A stretch of 64,000 nt of DNA from Mycobacteroides franklinii (GCF_002013895.1 NZ_MAFQ01000006.1:521936-585935); one strand, 5' to 3'; shown: positions 47,785 to 57,205, numbered from the stretch's first letter. Notes: a model not told the origin generated them from the sequence alone. Numbers and translations: made by a program.

Positions 47785-48408
47785 CTAGACCCGCGGCCAG
47801 ACGCGGAATGCATCGGTGTCGCCGGGCGGTTCTCCGATGTTTTCCAATAACCGCCCCAACCGGCGTCGTCCACTGATGCGTAACGCGGGATTGGCGCCGC
47901 GTGTTCCGATCAGGGTCGGGGCAATGCCGACCCGCATCAGCGCAGCCGCCAACGCCGAATGAGTATCGGGAGCGTGGGGATCCAGCCCGAGCAGATATCT
48001 GTCGGCCTCCGGCGAGCCCGCGGCAAGTACCCAGGCGCGCAGTTCACGTGCACCCGGTAGCCATTGTGCGGGCACGGTTTTCACCGCGCCACGGGTCCAG
48101 GCTGCGGCCACCGGGAGCAGAACCGGACTCACCGCGGTACGCACCAACGGATGGTTCTCTGTACCGGTCTCGGTGTGGCCAACCTCCGCCTGCAGACCGG
48201 TCTCGGTGATCATCTCGGCCAGCGCCAACGCCCGCCACGGCTGGTCCACGACCACCGAGATGCGCGCGCCCGCTCCACTGACCACCACCTGACCCGGTCC
48301 GGCCAGCAGCCCCGCCAAATCGGTGACCTCGGGAGGCACCGATTCGGCGGAAAAGAAGGACAGCTGGCTCACAGTCACAGACAGTACTTTCTCCGCGATC
48401 AATTTCAT
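47785..48408 (-). CDS. Conserved hypothetical protein (Rv3647c-like)
   Basis: The 207-residue protein lies between topA and cspA as Rv3647c does in M. tuberculosis. It lacks a signal peptide, membrane span or recognised catalytic motif. AGPGQVVVSGAGARISVVVDQPWRALALAEMI and the final GRRRLGRLLENIG are the clearest conserved-looking blocks. Function unknown; DNA-related context only. The cspA terminator lies just upstream of its start, so it probably has its own promoter or depends on readthrough. Confidence 0.75.
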   Translation of the reverse strand: MKLIAEKVLSVTVSQLSFFSAESVPPEVTDLAGLLAGPGQVVVSGAGARISVVVDQPWRALALAEMITETGLQAEVGHTETGTENHPLVRTAVSPVLLPVAAAWTRGAVKTVPAQWLPGARELRAWVLAAGSPEADRYLLGLDPHAPDTHSALAAALMRVGIAPTLIGTRGANPALRISGRRRLGRLLENIGEPPGDTDAFRVWPRV

Positions 48409-48417
48409 CGAACGAGA

Positions 48418-48446
48418 AACGCCCCCGGCACAGGGCCAGGGGCGTT
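48418..48446 (-). terminator. Intrinsic terminator after cspA
   Basis: AACGCCCC (48418-48425) pairs with GGGGCGTT (48439-48446), with extra G-C pairing possible toward the loop. Read on the minus strand the hairpin is followed by TCTCGTT. It begins 18 bp after the cspA stop. Confidence 0.6.
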
Positions 48447-48463
48447 CCTACGACGGATGTGGG

Positions 48464-48667
48464 TCAGACGGCGCGGACGCCGGTAGCCTGCGGGCCCTTG
48501 GGGCTCTGGCCTACCTCGAACTCAACCTTCTGGTTCTCTTCCAGGGTACGGAATCCGTTGCCCTGAATCTCCGTGTAGTGGACGAAGACGTCAGCGGAGC
48601 CGTCCTCGGGCGCAATGAACCCGAAGCCCTTTTCCGCGTTGAACCACTTCACAGTTCCCTGTGGCAT
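48464..48667 (-). CDS. cspA: Cold-shock protein A
   Basis: A 67-residue CSD protein with RNP1 KGFGFI and RNP2 VFVHY. It binds single-stranded RNA/DNA as an RNA chaperone. GAAGGAAA precedes the ATG. A gap of more than 300 bp upstream leaves room for a long structured leader, as usual for cold-shock mRNAs. Followed by a terminator, so monocistronic. Confidence 0.96.
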   Translation of the reverse strand: MPQGTVKWFNAEKGFGFIAPEDGSADVFVHYTEIQGNGFRTLEENQKVEFEVGQSPKGPQATGVRAV

Positions 48668-49008
48668 TTCTTGATTTTCCTTCTCTTACACCGGGTGCGA
48701 CGCGCCGTTCGGTACGTCGGGCCCCGTTCCGACCGCCATACCCCGTGAAGATGACCCTCGCAGGAACCGCGACCGCAACGTCGATCCTGCGAGTGCAAAA
48801 CACGAACACAGAAGCTGCGACCGCCCTAAGTAGAGCATGTTTGGGCCGTTGGCGATAGCGGTGTGCCACATAATTGATAGGAAGTTCGGTGAACAGTGGC
48901 GAAACTTCGGCCCCCTTCAGCCCTGCCTTACCCTGGCATTATGGCCATTTACGGTAGCGGGATCGACACCGTTTTGGCACAAGTGTGCAGGTCACAAGGG
49001 GTTTTGCG
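48668..49008. other. Divergent leader region between cspA and the helicase gene
   Basis: About 340 bp with no supported gene. The cspA side is expected to be a 5' untranslated leader. An AT-richer patch near 48860-48890 (ATAATTGATAGG) is the most likely promoter zone, but no -35/-10 pair is convincing. The helicase side ends in AAGGGG before the GTG at 49009. Confidence 0.5.
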
Positions 49009-51318
49009 GTGACCGTTGGTTACGGCCGTGAACTGCTGGATCTTATTGTCGCCGGCACGCCGAGCGGCGAGACTCCGGTGCGGCATATTTGCGATATCCC
49101 TGCCCGAAACGCCGAGGTGACCAGCTGGCCGCAGTGGGCACATCCCGACGCGATAGCCGCGTTCGCAGCTCAAGGTGTGACGGCGCCGTGGTCACACCAG
49201 GTCGCCGCCGCCACCCTGGCCTTCGCGGGTCGCCACGTGGTGGTGGCCACCGGAACCGCATCTGGCAAGTCGGTCGCGTACCAACTACCGATCCTCACCG
49301 CCCTGGCCTCAGAACCGCGCGCACGGGCGCTGTATCTGGCGCCCACCAAAGCTCTCGGTCACGACCAGTTGCGCGCGGTGCGCGAATTAGTCATGGGGGT
49401 TGACAATTTCGAGCGAGTACAGCCGTGCACGTACGACGGCGATAGCTCCAACGAGTTGCGACGGTTCGCCCGGGAAAGCTCCCGCTGGGTTTTCACCAAT
49501 CCCGACATGATCCATGTCTCGTTACTGCACAACCACACCCGCTGGTCGGCCTTCCTACGCGGCCTGCGCTATCTCGTGGTGGACGAATGCCATTACTACC
49601 GTGGCGTTTTCGGGTCAAACGTAGCACTGATACTGCAACGTCTGCTACGCCTATGCGAGCGCTACGGTTCACATCCGACGGTGGTGTTCGCCAGTGCCAC
49701 GACTGCCAATCCTGGTGCGGCGGCGCAGGCCTTGATCGGTCAGCCCGTTGAAGAGGTGGTCGCGGATGGATCACCGCACGGGATGCGCACGGTCGCCCTG
49801 TGGGAGCCACCCCTGCTGCCGATTACCGGCGAGAACGGGGCACCGGTGCGCCGCCCAGTCAGTACCGAGACGTCGCGGCTGTTGGCCGACCTTGTCCAGG
49901 AGGGCGCGCGCACGCTTGCCTTCGTCAGGTCGCGGCGTGGCGCGGAGATGACAGCACTAGGCGCCGCGCATCGGCTGGCCGAGGTCGATCCGGGCCTCGT
50001 ATCGCAGGTGGCGGCGTACCGGGCCGGTTACCTACCGGAGGACCGGCGTGCGCTGGAGCAGGCGCTGTCGAGCGGCACGTTGACCGGTGCGGCGACGACG
50101 AATGCCCTTGAGCTGGGCGTCGATATCGCCGGGCTTGATGCCGTGGTGGTGGCGGGGTTCCCGGGTACCGTGGCGTCATTCTGGCAGCAGGCCGGGCGCT
50201 CCGGGCGTCGTGGACAGGGCTCGTTGGTGGTGCTGGTGGCACGCGACGATCCACTGGACACCTACCTGGTGCACCATCCAGAAGCCCTGCTGGACAAACC
50301 GATCGAAGCGGTGGTGATCGACCCTACCAATCCACATGTGCTGCGTCCTCATCTGCTTTGTGCGGCAACAGAACTCCCACTCACCGAGGATGATGTACGC
50401 TCTCTCGGCGCCGGGCAGGTGGTATCCGATCTGGTCGACGACGGGCTGCTCCGCAAGCGGCCCGGCGGGTATTTCGCAGCACCGGGCCTCAACCCATATG
50501 CCGCGGTGGACATCCGAGGGTCGATCGGCGGGCAGGTCATGATCCTCGAAGCCGACACCGGACGGGTGCTGGGCACGGTCGACACCGGACGCGCTCCGGC
50601 GACAGTGCATCCGGGTGCGGTCTACCTGCATTCCGGCGAGACATACGTCGTCGATTCACTGGACTTCGGCGACGGAATCGCCCTGGTGCACAACGACCGG
50701 CCCGACTATTCGACGTTCGCGCGCTCCACCATCGATATTGCCATCACCGGCGAGGGCGAGCGGATCGACCTGGGTGACATACAGATTGGGCTGGTTCCCG
50801 TGGACGTCACCCATCAGGTGATCGGCTATCTACGCAAGCTGACAACCGGGGAGATCCTCGACTTCGTCGAGCTCGACATGCCCTCGTCGACGCTGAGCAC
50901 CAAGGCGGTGATGTACACCGTCACGCCGGAAGCATTGGCGGGCATCGATATCGATCCGCTCTCGACCCCCGGCGCCCTACACGCTGCTGAGCACGCCGCG
51001 ATCGGACTGCTGCCGTTGGTAGCTAGCTGCGACCGCGGCGATATCGGCGGTGTGTCTACCGCGCTTCAACCGGAGACCGGTCTGCCGACGGTATTCGTGT
51101 ACGACGGCCACCCCGGCGGTGCGGGCTTCGCCGCCCGGGGATACCACAAACTCGCGACCTGGCTGGGCGCCACGGCCGACGCCATCGACGCCTGCGAATG
51201 CGATGCGGGATGCCCATCATGTGTGCAATCACCCAAGTGCGGCAACGGAAATTCCCCGTTGGACAAGCGCGCTGCCGTCAAGGTACTACGGCTGGTGCTC
51301 TCGCGACTGCCGGGCTAG
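49009..51318 (+). CDS. DExH-box helicase with DUF1998/zinc C-terminal domain (MrfA/Hrq1-like)
   Basis: A 769-residue SF2 helicase. The Q-like SHQVAAA, Walker A ATGTASGKS near residue 80, motif II DECH near 191, SATTANP (motif III) and QQAGRSGRRGQ (motif VI) are in order. The C-terminal domain holds four cysteines (CECDAGCPSC and KCG) that define MrfA-type repair helicases involved in mitomycin C lesion repair in Bacillus. The GTG at 49009 follows AAGGGG; a GTG at 48985 is possible. The stop overlaps that of the old yellow enzyme (CTAG). Confidence 0.9.
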   Translation: MTVGYGRELLDLIVAGTPSGETPVRHICDIPARNAEVTSWPQWAHPDAIAAFAAQGVTAPWSHQVAAATLAFAGRHVVVATGTASGKSVAYQLPILTALASEPRARALYLAPTKALGHDQLRAVRELVMGVDNFERVQPCTYDGDSSNELRRFARESSRWVFTNPDMIHVSLLHNHTRWSAFLRGLRYLVVDECHYYRGVFGSNVALILQRLLRLCERYGSHPTVVFASATTANPGAAAQALIGQPVEEVVADGSPHGMRTVALWEPPLLPITGENGAPVRRPVSTETSRLLADLVQEGARTLAFVRSRRGAEMTALGAAHRLAEVDPGLVSQVAAYRAGYLPEDRRALEQALSSGTLTGAATTNALELGVDIAGLDAVVVAGFPGTVASFWQQAGRSGRRGQGSLVVLVARDDPLDTYLVHHPEALLDKPIEAVVIDPTNPHVLRPHLLCAATELPLTEDDVRSLGAGQVVSDLVDDGLLRKRPGGYFAAPGLNPYAAVDIRGSIGGQVMILEADTGRVLGTVDTGRAPATVHPGAVYLHSGETYVVDSLDFGDGIALVHNDRPDYSTFARSTIDIAITGEGERIDLGDIQIGLVPVDVTHQVIGYLRKLTTGEILDFVELDMPSSTLSTKAVMYTVTPEALAGIDIDPLSTPGALHAAEHAAIGLLPLVASCDRGDIGGVSTALQPETGLPTVFVYDGHPGGAGFAARGYHKLATWLGATADAIDACECDAGCPSCVQSPKCGNGNSPLDKRAAVKVLRLVLSRLPG

Positions 51319-52418
51319 AACGCCCGCGCGTACTGCTTGGGCACCGCGGGGCTCAGATCCGCACCCAGCTCGCGCGCCGCCCGCCGCGGCCAGTACGGAT
51401 CGCGCAATAGTTCACGGCCCAAGAGCACCGCGGAGGCATCGCCCGCGGCGAGGATGGATTCGGCCTGATGCGGCTCCGTGATCATGCCCACTGCCGCTGC
51501 GGGAAGCGGTGTTTCGGTCTGAATGCGCCGAGCGAAACGCACCTGGTATCCGGGCCCGGTGGGTATGTGCACGTGCGGCACATTGCCCCCCGTCGACACG
51601 TCCACGAGGTCTACGCCACGCGGCTCCAGCATTCTGGCCAGCTCCACTGTCTGATCGGGTGTCCAGCTGTCCGCCTCGTGTCCCGGTTCCTCGGACAGCC
51701 AATCGGTCGCCGAAACCCTGACAAACAACGGTAGGTGTTCGGGCCAGACGGTGCGGACCGCCGTGACGGTGTCGAGAGTGAGTTTGGCCCGTCCGGAGAA
51801 CGAGCCGCCGTACTCGTCGGTGCGGGTATTGCTTGCCGGAGAAAGGAACTGGTGCTGGATGTATCCATGGGCAGCGTGCACCTCGAGCACTTGGAAACCT
51901 GCGCGTAGGGCACGCTGGGCGGCGCTGACATAGTCCTCGATGATCGCGGTGAGGTCGGCGGTGGTGGCGGCCACGGGTGGTACAAAATCACCGTATGGCG
52001 CATCGGTGGGCCCGATGGTCCCCCAACTCAACGGGTCCGTGGGCTCCAGCGAGCGGTGCCCGTCCCACGGAGCGACGGTGGATGCCTTGCGCCCGGCATG
52101 CCCGAGCTGTATCGCGGGGACGGCGCCAAAGTGCTTGATACCGTCCACGATGGCTGCCCAGGCCTGCTCCTGGGTGTCGTTCCAGAGACCGGTGTCGTAT
52201 GGGGAAAGCCGCCCTTGCGCATTCACGGAGGTGGCCTCGGTGAACACCAATCCGGCACCGCCGATCGCGCGGCTGATCAGGTGGGTGCGATGCCAATCGT
52301 TCGGGGTGCCGAGCAGCGGCCCGGCCGGGGCCGCCGAATATTGACACATCGGCGACATCCAGATCCGATTGGGAATGGTGATGTCGCGCAGCCGGTACGG
52401 CTCGAACAACAGACTCAT
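51315..52418 (-). CDS. Old yellow enzyme-family NADH:flavin oxidoreductase (YqjM-like)
   Basis: The 367-residue TIM-barrel FMN enzyme has MSPMCQYSA near the N-terminus (Cys typical of thermophilic-like/YqjM enzymes), QLGHAGRKA, HAAHGYIQHQFLSP and RTDEYGGS. It reduces activated C=C bonds with NAD(P)H. The ATG at 52418 is chosen because the family start (LFEPYRLRDITIPNRI) follows directly; the 62 further codons are shadow. The esterase gene ends 91 bp upstream on the same strand. Confidence 0.9.
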   Translation of the reverse strand: MSLLFEPYRLRDITIPNRIWMSPMCQYSAAPAGPLLGTPNDWHRTHLISRAIGGAGLVFTEATSVNAQGRLSPYDTGLWNDTQEQAWAAIVDGIKHFGAVPAIQLGHAGRKASTVAPWDGHRSLEPTDPLSWGTIGPTDAPYGDFVPPVAATTADLTAIIEDYVSAAQRALRAGFQVLEVHAAHGYIQHQFLSPASNTRTDEYGGSFSGRAKLTLDTVTAVRTVWPEHLPLFVRVSATDWLSEEPGHEADSWTPDQTVELARMLEPRGVDLVDVSTGGNVPHVHIPTGPGYQVRFARRIQTETPLPAAAVGMITEPHQAESILAAGDASAVLLGRELLRDPYWPRRAARELGADLSPAVPKQYARAF

Positions 52419-52509
52419 GGTGCGATGGCTCCTCGCGTCGGGTCGATGGCCAGCATGGCTGGCCCGGCACAGTCCAACGCAGATATCGCCGGGATGCTTC
52501 CCCGGCTGG

Positions 52510-53469
52510 TCAGCCGGCCTGCTCTGTCGCCGGGCCTTGCTCAGCGGCGGAAAGCGCCTCGTTGATGAAGTCGGCAGACAGCACCACAGCCTCCGCGGTA
52601 TCACGCGAGACGGCTATGGCCGGGAAGGCATGCAGCTGCCATGAGTAGCTGTGCACCTTGGCCACCACACCCGCCGCGGAGAGCTTCTCGGCAAGTGCGA
52701 TGGCGTCCGGCTCCAGGAATTCATTCTGCGCGGTGATGAGCAATGTGGGCGGGTACGCCTCGACCGGCACGGCAACCACGCGACGCTCTCCGGCGAATTC
52801 CACTGGCCCCCTGTCGAACTTGGGGGCCAGCTTCCTCAATTTGCCCTTGGGCAGGTACGCGTCGTGGCGGCTGGTACTGGCCGGATTGGCAGCCAAGTCC
52901 AGATCCAGTAACGGCGAATAACCCACATAGGCAACCGGTTTCGGCAACCCATGGGTGTGTGCGTATTCGATGACCTTGCCGCTCAGGAACCCGCCGGCCG
53001 AGTCGCCGACGACAATCACGCGCGCGTAGTCCTGGAGTAGTTCACGATAGGCTTGCACCGCGTCGGCGACCGAGGAGCCCACGCCGACCTCCGGCAGCTG
53101 CCGGTAGTCGAGCACGTAGACGGGTACCCGGAGCTGGCGGGCCAGCAGGCCGGTGATCTTGCGGTGCGTGGCCGGACCGCACGCGATGAAAGCGCCGCCA
53201 TGCAGGTAAAGGATGGCGGTATCGGCTTCCGCGACTGTCGTGCCTGCCGGAATCATGAGGTCGGTGGGCCTGTTGGCCAGGCTGACCCGAGACCGTTGGA
53301 TGCCTGGTGCGTCGGGTCCGCGCTGCGCCCCGCGATCCAGCCACTTGAGCTGCCGCAGGCCTGCGTCGAAGATCGGGAACAAGATCAGCAATGGCTTGAC
53401 GAAAAGCATCACTAGCAGAAACGACAAGCGTGCCTTGAGACCCGACTTTGGGTGCAGCGTGACGACCAT
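52510..53469 (-). CDS. Alpha/beta-hydrolase, hormone-sensitive-lipase (esterase) family
   Basis: The 319-residue protein has HGGAF (oxyanion hole), GDSAGG (nucleophile Ser), and an Asp/His pair late in the sequence (EFLEPDA, LHAFP). A hydrophobic segment near the N-terminus (FLLVMLFVKPLLILF) may anchor it in the membrane. It should cut short- to medium-chain acyl esters. Probably co-transcribed with the old yellow enzyme. Confidence 0.87.
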   Translation of the reverse strand: MVVTLHPKSGLKARLSFLLVMLFVKPLLILFPIFDAGLRQLKWLDRGAQRGPDAPGIQRSRVSLANRPTDLMIPAGTTVAEADTAILYLHGGAFIACGPATHRKITGLLARQLRVPVYVLDYRQLPEVGVGSSVADAVQAYRELLQDYARVIVVGDSAGGFLSGKVIEYAHTHGLPKPVAYVGYSPLLDLDLAANPASTSRHDAYLPKGKLRKLAPKFDRGPVEFAGERRVVAVPVEAYPPTLLITAQNEFLEPDAIALAEKLSAAGVVAKVHSYSWQLHAFPAIAVSRDTAEAVVLSADFINEALSAAEQGPATEQAG

Positions 53470-53616
53470 CAGATCACGCTACAACCAGGCACTTGCCGTC
53501 GACTGCGGGGCTGCCGGTTGGCACGCATCGTCGGCGCGGGGTGCCGGGACATACCTCTCCGGTGACCAGGTCCGAGGCGTTCGCCTTCACCGCGGCAAAA
53601 CCCGTAACCTCGGTGG

Positions 53617-54252
53617 GTGTCTGAGACCAAGGCCCGCCGTCAAGACCGTCGCACGGCTGTCACCACCGCGGCCATACTCGACGCGGCTGAAGGCCTTTTC
53701 GCGGAACGCGGGTTCCACGCGGTCACGGTGGATGCCATCGCCGAGGCCGCCGGCCTCGCGGTGGGTTCCATCTATCACCACTTCAAGAACAAGGAACGCC
53801 TATACCTCGCACTCGTCGAGCGGGCCTTGTCGGTCAATGAGCAGGCGATGGCCGTGGCATTTGGCCAGGGGCGCACCCCCATGGAGGAACTGCGCGCAGC
53901 CAGCGACGCCTATTGCGATTTCCACCTACAGAATCCCGGGTACTTCCGAATGATCGCGTTGCGCACCCTGGACGTACCTCCCGGCGATATGGCCAACGAG
54001 GTCGAGCGGCGCATCGCGGACAAGGTCGAGGCTCTGGTCGGCGACATCGCCGATGTGCTGCGCCGGGCCGACGCAGCAGGTGAAGTGCACTGCCCAGATC
54101 CGGTACGCGTATCAATCTTCTTGTGGGGCGCGTGGAATGGCGTGCTGTCGCTCAACTTGCGCCCCGACCGGCTGCGGCTGGAACCCGCCGAAATGCAGCG
54201 CGTACTGGAGTTGGGCCGCGACATCATCGAGCGCGGGCTCGTCCGCACATAA
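53617..54252 (+). CDS. TetR/AcrR-family regulator
   Basis: The 211-residue protein has a standard TetR DNA-binding head (VTVDAIAEAAGLAVGSIYHHFKNKERLYLAL) and a helical ligand domain with FHLQNPGYFRMIALR. GTG start at 53617. It reads into a nitrilase-type hydrolase 41 bp downstream on the same strand. A near-perfect 18-bp tandem repeat fills that gap and could be its operator. Confidence 0.88.
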   Translation: MSETKARRQDRRTAVTTAAILDAAEGLFAERGFHAVTVDAIAEAAGLAVGSIYHHFKNKERLYLALVERALSVNEQAMAVAFGQGRTPMEELRAASDAYCDFHLQNPGYFRMIALRTLDVPPGDMANEVERRIADKVEALVGDIADVLRRADAAGEVHCPDPVRVSIFLWGAWNGVLSLNLRPDRLRLEPAEMQRVLELGRDIIERGLVRT

Positions 54253-54260
54253 AGTCTTGT

Positions 54261-54296
54261 AGTAGCGCTCAGTTTTATAGTAGCGTTCGGTTTATG
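54261..54296 (+). repeat. Tandem 18-bp direct repeat before the nitrilase gene
   Basis: AGTAGCGCTCAGTTTTAT (54261-54278) and AGTAGCGTTCGGTTTATG (54279-54296) are adjacent 18-bp units, identical at most positions. The second includes the start codon of the nitrilase-type gene. A role as binding site of the upstream TetR protein or as promoter element is inference. Confidence 0.6.
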
Positions 54297-55214
54297 GTGC
54301 TGGCAGCTGCGATCCAACTCGAGGCAGTCATCGGCGATGTGGCCGCGAATCTGGGCAAGTGCGCACAACTGGCCGCGGAGGCCGGGCGTGCCGGCGCAAA
54401 AATCATCGCGCTCCCCGAGTTCTTCACCACCGGGATCGCGTTCGACCCGGCACTCCGAGACGCCGCACTACCTCCCGAAGGAGCTGCCACCGAGCTGTTG
54501 CGGACCCTGGCTCACCACTACGACGCGCTGGTCGGCGGCTCGTTCCTGTGCCGCGACAAAGATGGGCATGTCCGCAACGCCTATTTCGCCGCGGACGCGA
54601 CCGGGATGATCGGCCGGCACGACAAGGATCTACCGACCATGTGGGAGAACGCCTTCTACATCGGAGGTCAGGACGACGGGGTATTTCGCGCCGGCACACT
54701 CAACGTCGGTGCGGCGGTGTGCTGGGAGCTGATGCGTACCCGCACGGCGCGGCGCATGCGCGCTCACGTCGATCTGGTGATGGCGGGCTCCGGTTGGTGG
54801 TCGATACCTCCATGGCGGCCACGCGCCACCTTCGCGGCCATGGAGCGCCGCAATCACCAAACCGCCAGGGCGGCGGCCGCCACGTTCGCCAAATATGTTG
54901 GTGCCCCGGTTGTTCACGCCGCGCACGTCGGCGAATTCCGCTGTGCCATGCCCTGGATCCCCCTCAAATATCGCGGCCACTTTGAAGGCTCCACCCTCAT
55001 CACCGACGGTACCGGCAGCATCGTCGCCGAACGCCGCCCCGAAGAAGGCCCAGGCATCGTTCTCGGCGATATCCACCTTGGGCGCCTGCCACCCGCGGCC
55101 GAGGTTCCCGACCGATTCTGGCTACACAGCCGGGGCGCATTACCCACCGCGGCATGGCATTACCAAAGGTGGCACGGCCGTAGGTGGTACCGCAGAAACA
55201 TGGTGACCACATGA
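54294..55214 (+). CDS. Carbon-nitrogen hydrolase (nitrilase superfamily)
   Basis: The 306-residue protein has the Glu-Lys-Cys triad: Glu in ALPEFF, Lys in HDKDLPTMWE, Cys in AAVCWEL. It hydrolyses a nitrile or amide. The 60-residue C-terminal tail after the core is rich in Arg/Trp. The ATG at 54294 fits the family start (LAAAIQLEAVIGDVAAN). Its stop overlaps the next ATG (ATGA). Confidence 0.87.
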   Translation: MVLAAAIQLEAVIGDVAANLGKCAQLAAEAGRAGAKIIALPEFFTTGIAFDPALRDAALPPEGAATELLRTLAHHYDALVGGSFLCRDKDGHVRNAYFAADATGMIGRHDKDLPTMWENAFYIGGQDDGVFRAGTLNVGAAVCWELMRTRTARRMRAHVDLVMAGSGWWSIPPWRPRATFAAMERRNHQTARAAAATFAKYVGAPVVHAAHVGEFRCAMPWIPLKYRGHFEGSTLITDGTGSIVAERRPEEGPGIVLGDIHLGRLPPAAEVPDRFWLHSRGALPTAAWHYQRWHGRRWYRRNMVTT

Positions 55215-55579
55215 GCATCGTCGTCCGCATCGGGTTGGCCGAGCTGGCTCTCGGCGCGCTCTTGGGATGGGTAGTAGCAGCCAACTTTCTTGCGCCACAA
55301 TTACTCAGGAGGGCTGGCGTGACAAATGGGCGCAGGTTTCTGCAGGCCCATCTCGACTACATCATCATGGGGATACTGCTGATCGCGGTGGGCCTTGCGG
55401 TACCCGATCTGCCCGGTTGGCTGGCCGCCGTGGTGGTCTATGGCGCGCTCCTGAACCCCACCTTGTTCCTTCCGATGGCGTTCAAGCAGAACGTCACCTC
55501 CAACACCAGTTTCAAGGTTGCCACCTTCACCTCATTCGTGGCGATGAGCGGCAGCCTGGTACTGGTCGCGGTCCAATAG
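55211..55579 (+). CDS. Small four-helix membrane protein
   Basis: The 122-residue protein has hydrophobic stretches at about 6-25, 47-65, 66-85 and 100-120. It is coupled by ATGA to the nitrilase gene, so the two form an operon under the upstream TetR. Not recognised further; a membrane partner or a transporter-like protein is possible. Confidence 0.6.
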   Translation: MSIVVRIGLAELALGALLGWVVAANFLAPQLLRRAGVTNGRRFLQAHLDYIIMGILLIAVGLAVPDLPGWLAAVVVYGALLNPTLFLPMAFKQNVTSNTSFKVATFTSFVAMSGSLVLVAVQ

Positions 55580-55591
55580 GTTCGCCTTTGC

Positions 55592-56686
55592 TCATAGCTT
55601 TCCGGTCCGCAGGTCTTGGCTACTCTTCAGAACAGCCGCGTCGAGACTCCAGTTTTCCGGTTGGACCCGCTCCCACAGGCCGCCTCTCCCGCGCTTCCTG
55701 CCCAGTTCCTCCTCGCGCCTGAACCATTGCTCGGCCGTACGGATCCTGTTCGGATGGATTTCATCCAGCAGTACGTAATCACGTTTGACGATTCCGTCTT
55801 TCCACAAGTTCCAAAAACCCGTGAAGTTGTCTCGAAATGTCATGGTGCTGGGGTCATCCGGGGCCGCGTTATATCCGGCCGGCCTATCGGCGATCCCCCC
55901 AAGTGGCCCCTGCCAGTAGGTGTCCACGTCCGTGTCTATGTACTGCGCGGGATGCCCGGTGACCTTCTCGAACGCCCGGGCGAGCTCACTGTACGGAATG
56001 TGGTCGATAGCCACTTCGAGGTCCATGCCGTTGGACCGATCGGTGTTGTCGAAGAGCCACCTGACGTAGTAGCCGCAATCCTCAAGGGACACATGGGGTA
56101 CAGCTCCGCCTCCCAGCGGAACCCGCCAGGTGACGACGCCCTCCTCGACGGTGGGCGCCATCGGAGTCAGCGGCGAGATTGTCATCTCAATGTACGGGCC
56201 GGATGTGAAGATCGCCGCACCCATCCGCTCCGCGTTTGACTGATTCTGAAGCAGGATCCATTCGGCGACACGCCCCTTGCCGTCATAGTGGCCGACACGG
56301 TACCTGGAGTCGTAACCAGCCTTCTTGAGCCCGTAGTCGAGATTTCCGTATACGAGAAATCTGATCCCCTCTTCCATTGCGATCTCGTACGCGCGGATGG
56401 CCCAGTACATCTCGGTCTTCTCACCGGTATTGAATCCATCGATATTGATGAAGGCGCCGTCACATCCCCGAAACCCTTCGCGCAGAATGGTTTCGTCAGT
56501 GAAAGTGCCTTCCAGGGCCGACGTGTTACCCAGTTCGAGCAGCGCTCTCGCCCGCGCACCGGTGGCATCGCGAGTGAGGAATCGGACGGAGTACTTCCCA
56601 TCGGCAACCAGCGACCGTGTGACGGGAATGCCCTGGGCACCCGTGGCACCGATCATGAAGATCTTTGAGGTGGCATGTGATGACAT
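55592..56686 (-). CDS. NmrA-like NAD(P)-binding protein
   Basis: The 364-residue protein has an N-terminal Rossmann motif GATGAQG near residue 13, then an NmrA-type sequence (GTFTDETILREGFRGCDGAFI) without a standard YxxxK active site. Such proteins act as redox sensors or reductases. It is longer than the usual 290-320 residues, with an extra C-terminal section (about 300-364). A MarR-family gene lies upstream on the same strand; matching palindromes precede both genes. Confidence 0.8.
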   Translation of the reverse strand: MSSHATSKIFMIGATGAQGIPVTRSLVADGKYSVRFLTRDATGARARALLELGNTSALEGTFTDETILREGFRGCDGAFINIDGFNTGEKTEMYWAIRAYEIAMEEGIRFLVYGNLDYGLKKAGYDSRYRVGHYDGKGRVAEWILLQNQSNAERMGAAIFTSGPYIEMTISPLTPMAPTVEEGVVTWRVPLGGGAVPHVSLEDCGYYVRWLFDNTDRSNGMDLEVAIDHIPYSELARAFEKVTGHPAQYIDTDVDTYWQGPLGGIADRPAGYNAAPDDPSTMTFRDNFTGFWNLWKDGIVKRDYVLLDEIHPNRIRTAEQWFRREEELGRKRGRGGLWERVQPENWSLDAAVLKSSQDLRTGKL

Positions 56687-56704
56687 TGCGGTGTGCTCCT
56701 AAGG

Positions 56705-56714
56705 TGTATATACA
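56705..56714. promoter_or_regulatory. Palindrome upstream of the NmrA-like gene (MarR-type site)
   Basis: TGTATATACA is a perfect 10-bp palindrome, ending 19 bp upstream of the NmrA-like ATG. A related sequence in the same context, TATAT(A/G)CAACA, precedes the MarR gene at 57206-57215. Confidence 0.5.
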
Positions 56715-56753
56715 ACATTTAGATGCGGCAGCAGGGGCGGCCCCTGTTGACCA

Positions 56754-57194
56754 CTAATCGCCGGACGGTAGTCCGATATTGGCCGCCAGAGTCCGGACGG
56801 ATTTGATACCACCGGACCCGAGGATCAGGGCGGCCTCTTCCTGCGCTCGCCGCCACTCGGGCATCACGGTCTCGATCTTTTCGCCCCCCGACGAGGTCAG
56901 CGCTACCTCGCGGACTCCCTTGGCATCCGATGCCACGGCCTCCACCCAACCGCGCCTGATCAACAGACCCACGTTGCGACTGACCGTCGACCGCTCCAGC
57001 TGTAAAACCTCGCCGATGCGCGCCGGTGAGCAGGGGCCGATCCTGCCCAGAGCGGCCATCAGATTGATCTGGGCAATGCTCACACCATGACCCTCGAGGG
57101 CGTGGTCATAGACACTCGTGATGGCCCGGCCGAGCAGCCGGACCCGAACCGCCAGGCAGTTGCTCACGATCTCATCGACGGCGTCAGTGACCAT
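56754..57194 (-). CDS. MarR-family transcriptional regulator
   Basis: The 146-residue protein has a winged-helix core: SPARIGEVLQLERSTVSRNVGLLIRRGWVEA as the recognition helix and wing. It probably represses itself and the NmrA-like gene 67 bp downstream, since near-identical TATAT-CAACA palindromes precede both. The ligand is unknown; MarR proteins often respond to phenolic or oxidising compounds. Confidence 0.87.
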   Translation of the reverse strand: MVTDAVDEIVSNCLAVRVRLLGRAITSVYDHALEGHGVSIAQINLMAALGRIGPCSPARIGEVLQLERSTVSRNVGLLIRRGWVEAVASDAKGVREVALTSSGGEKIETVMPEWRRAQEEAALILGSGGIKSVRTLAANIGLPSGD

Positions 57195-57205
57195 GGAACT
57201 ATTGT

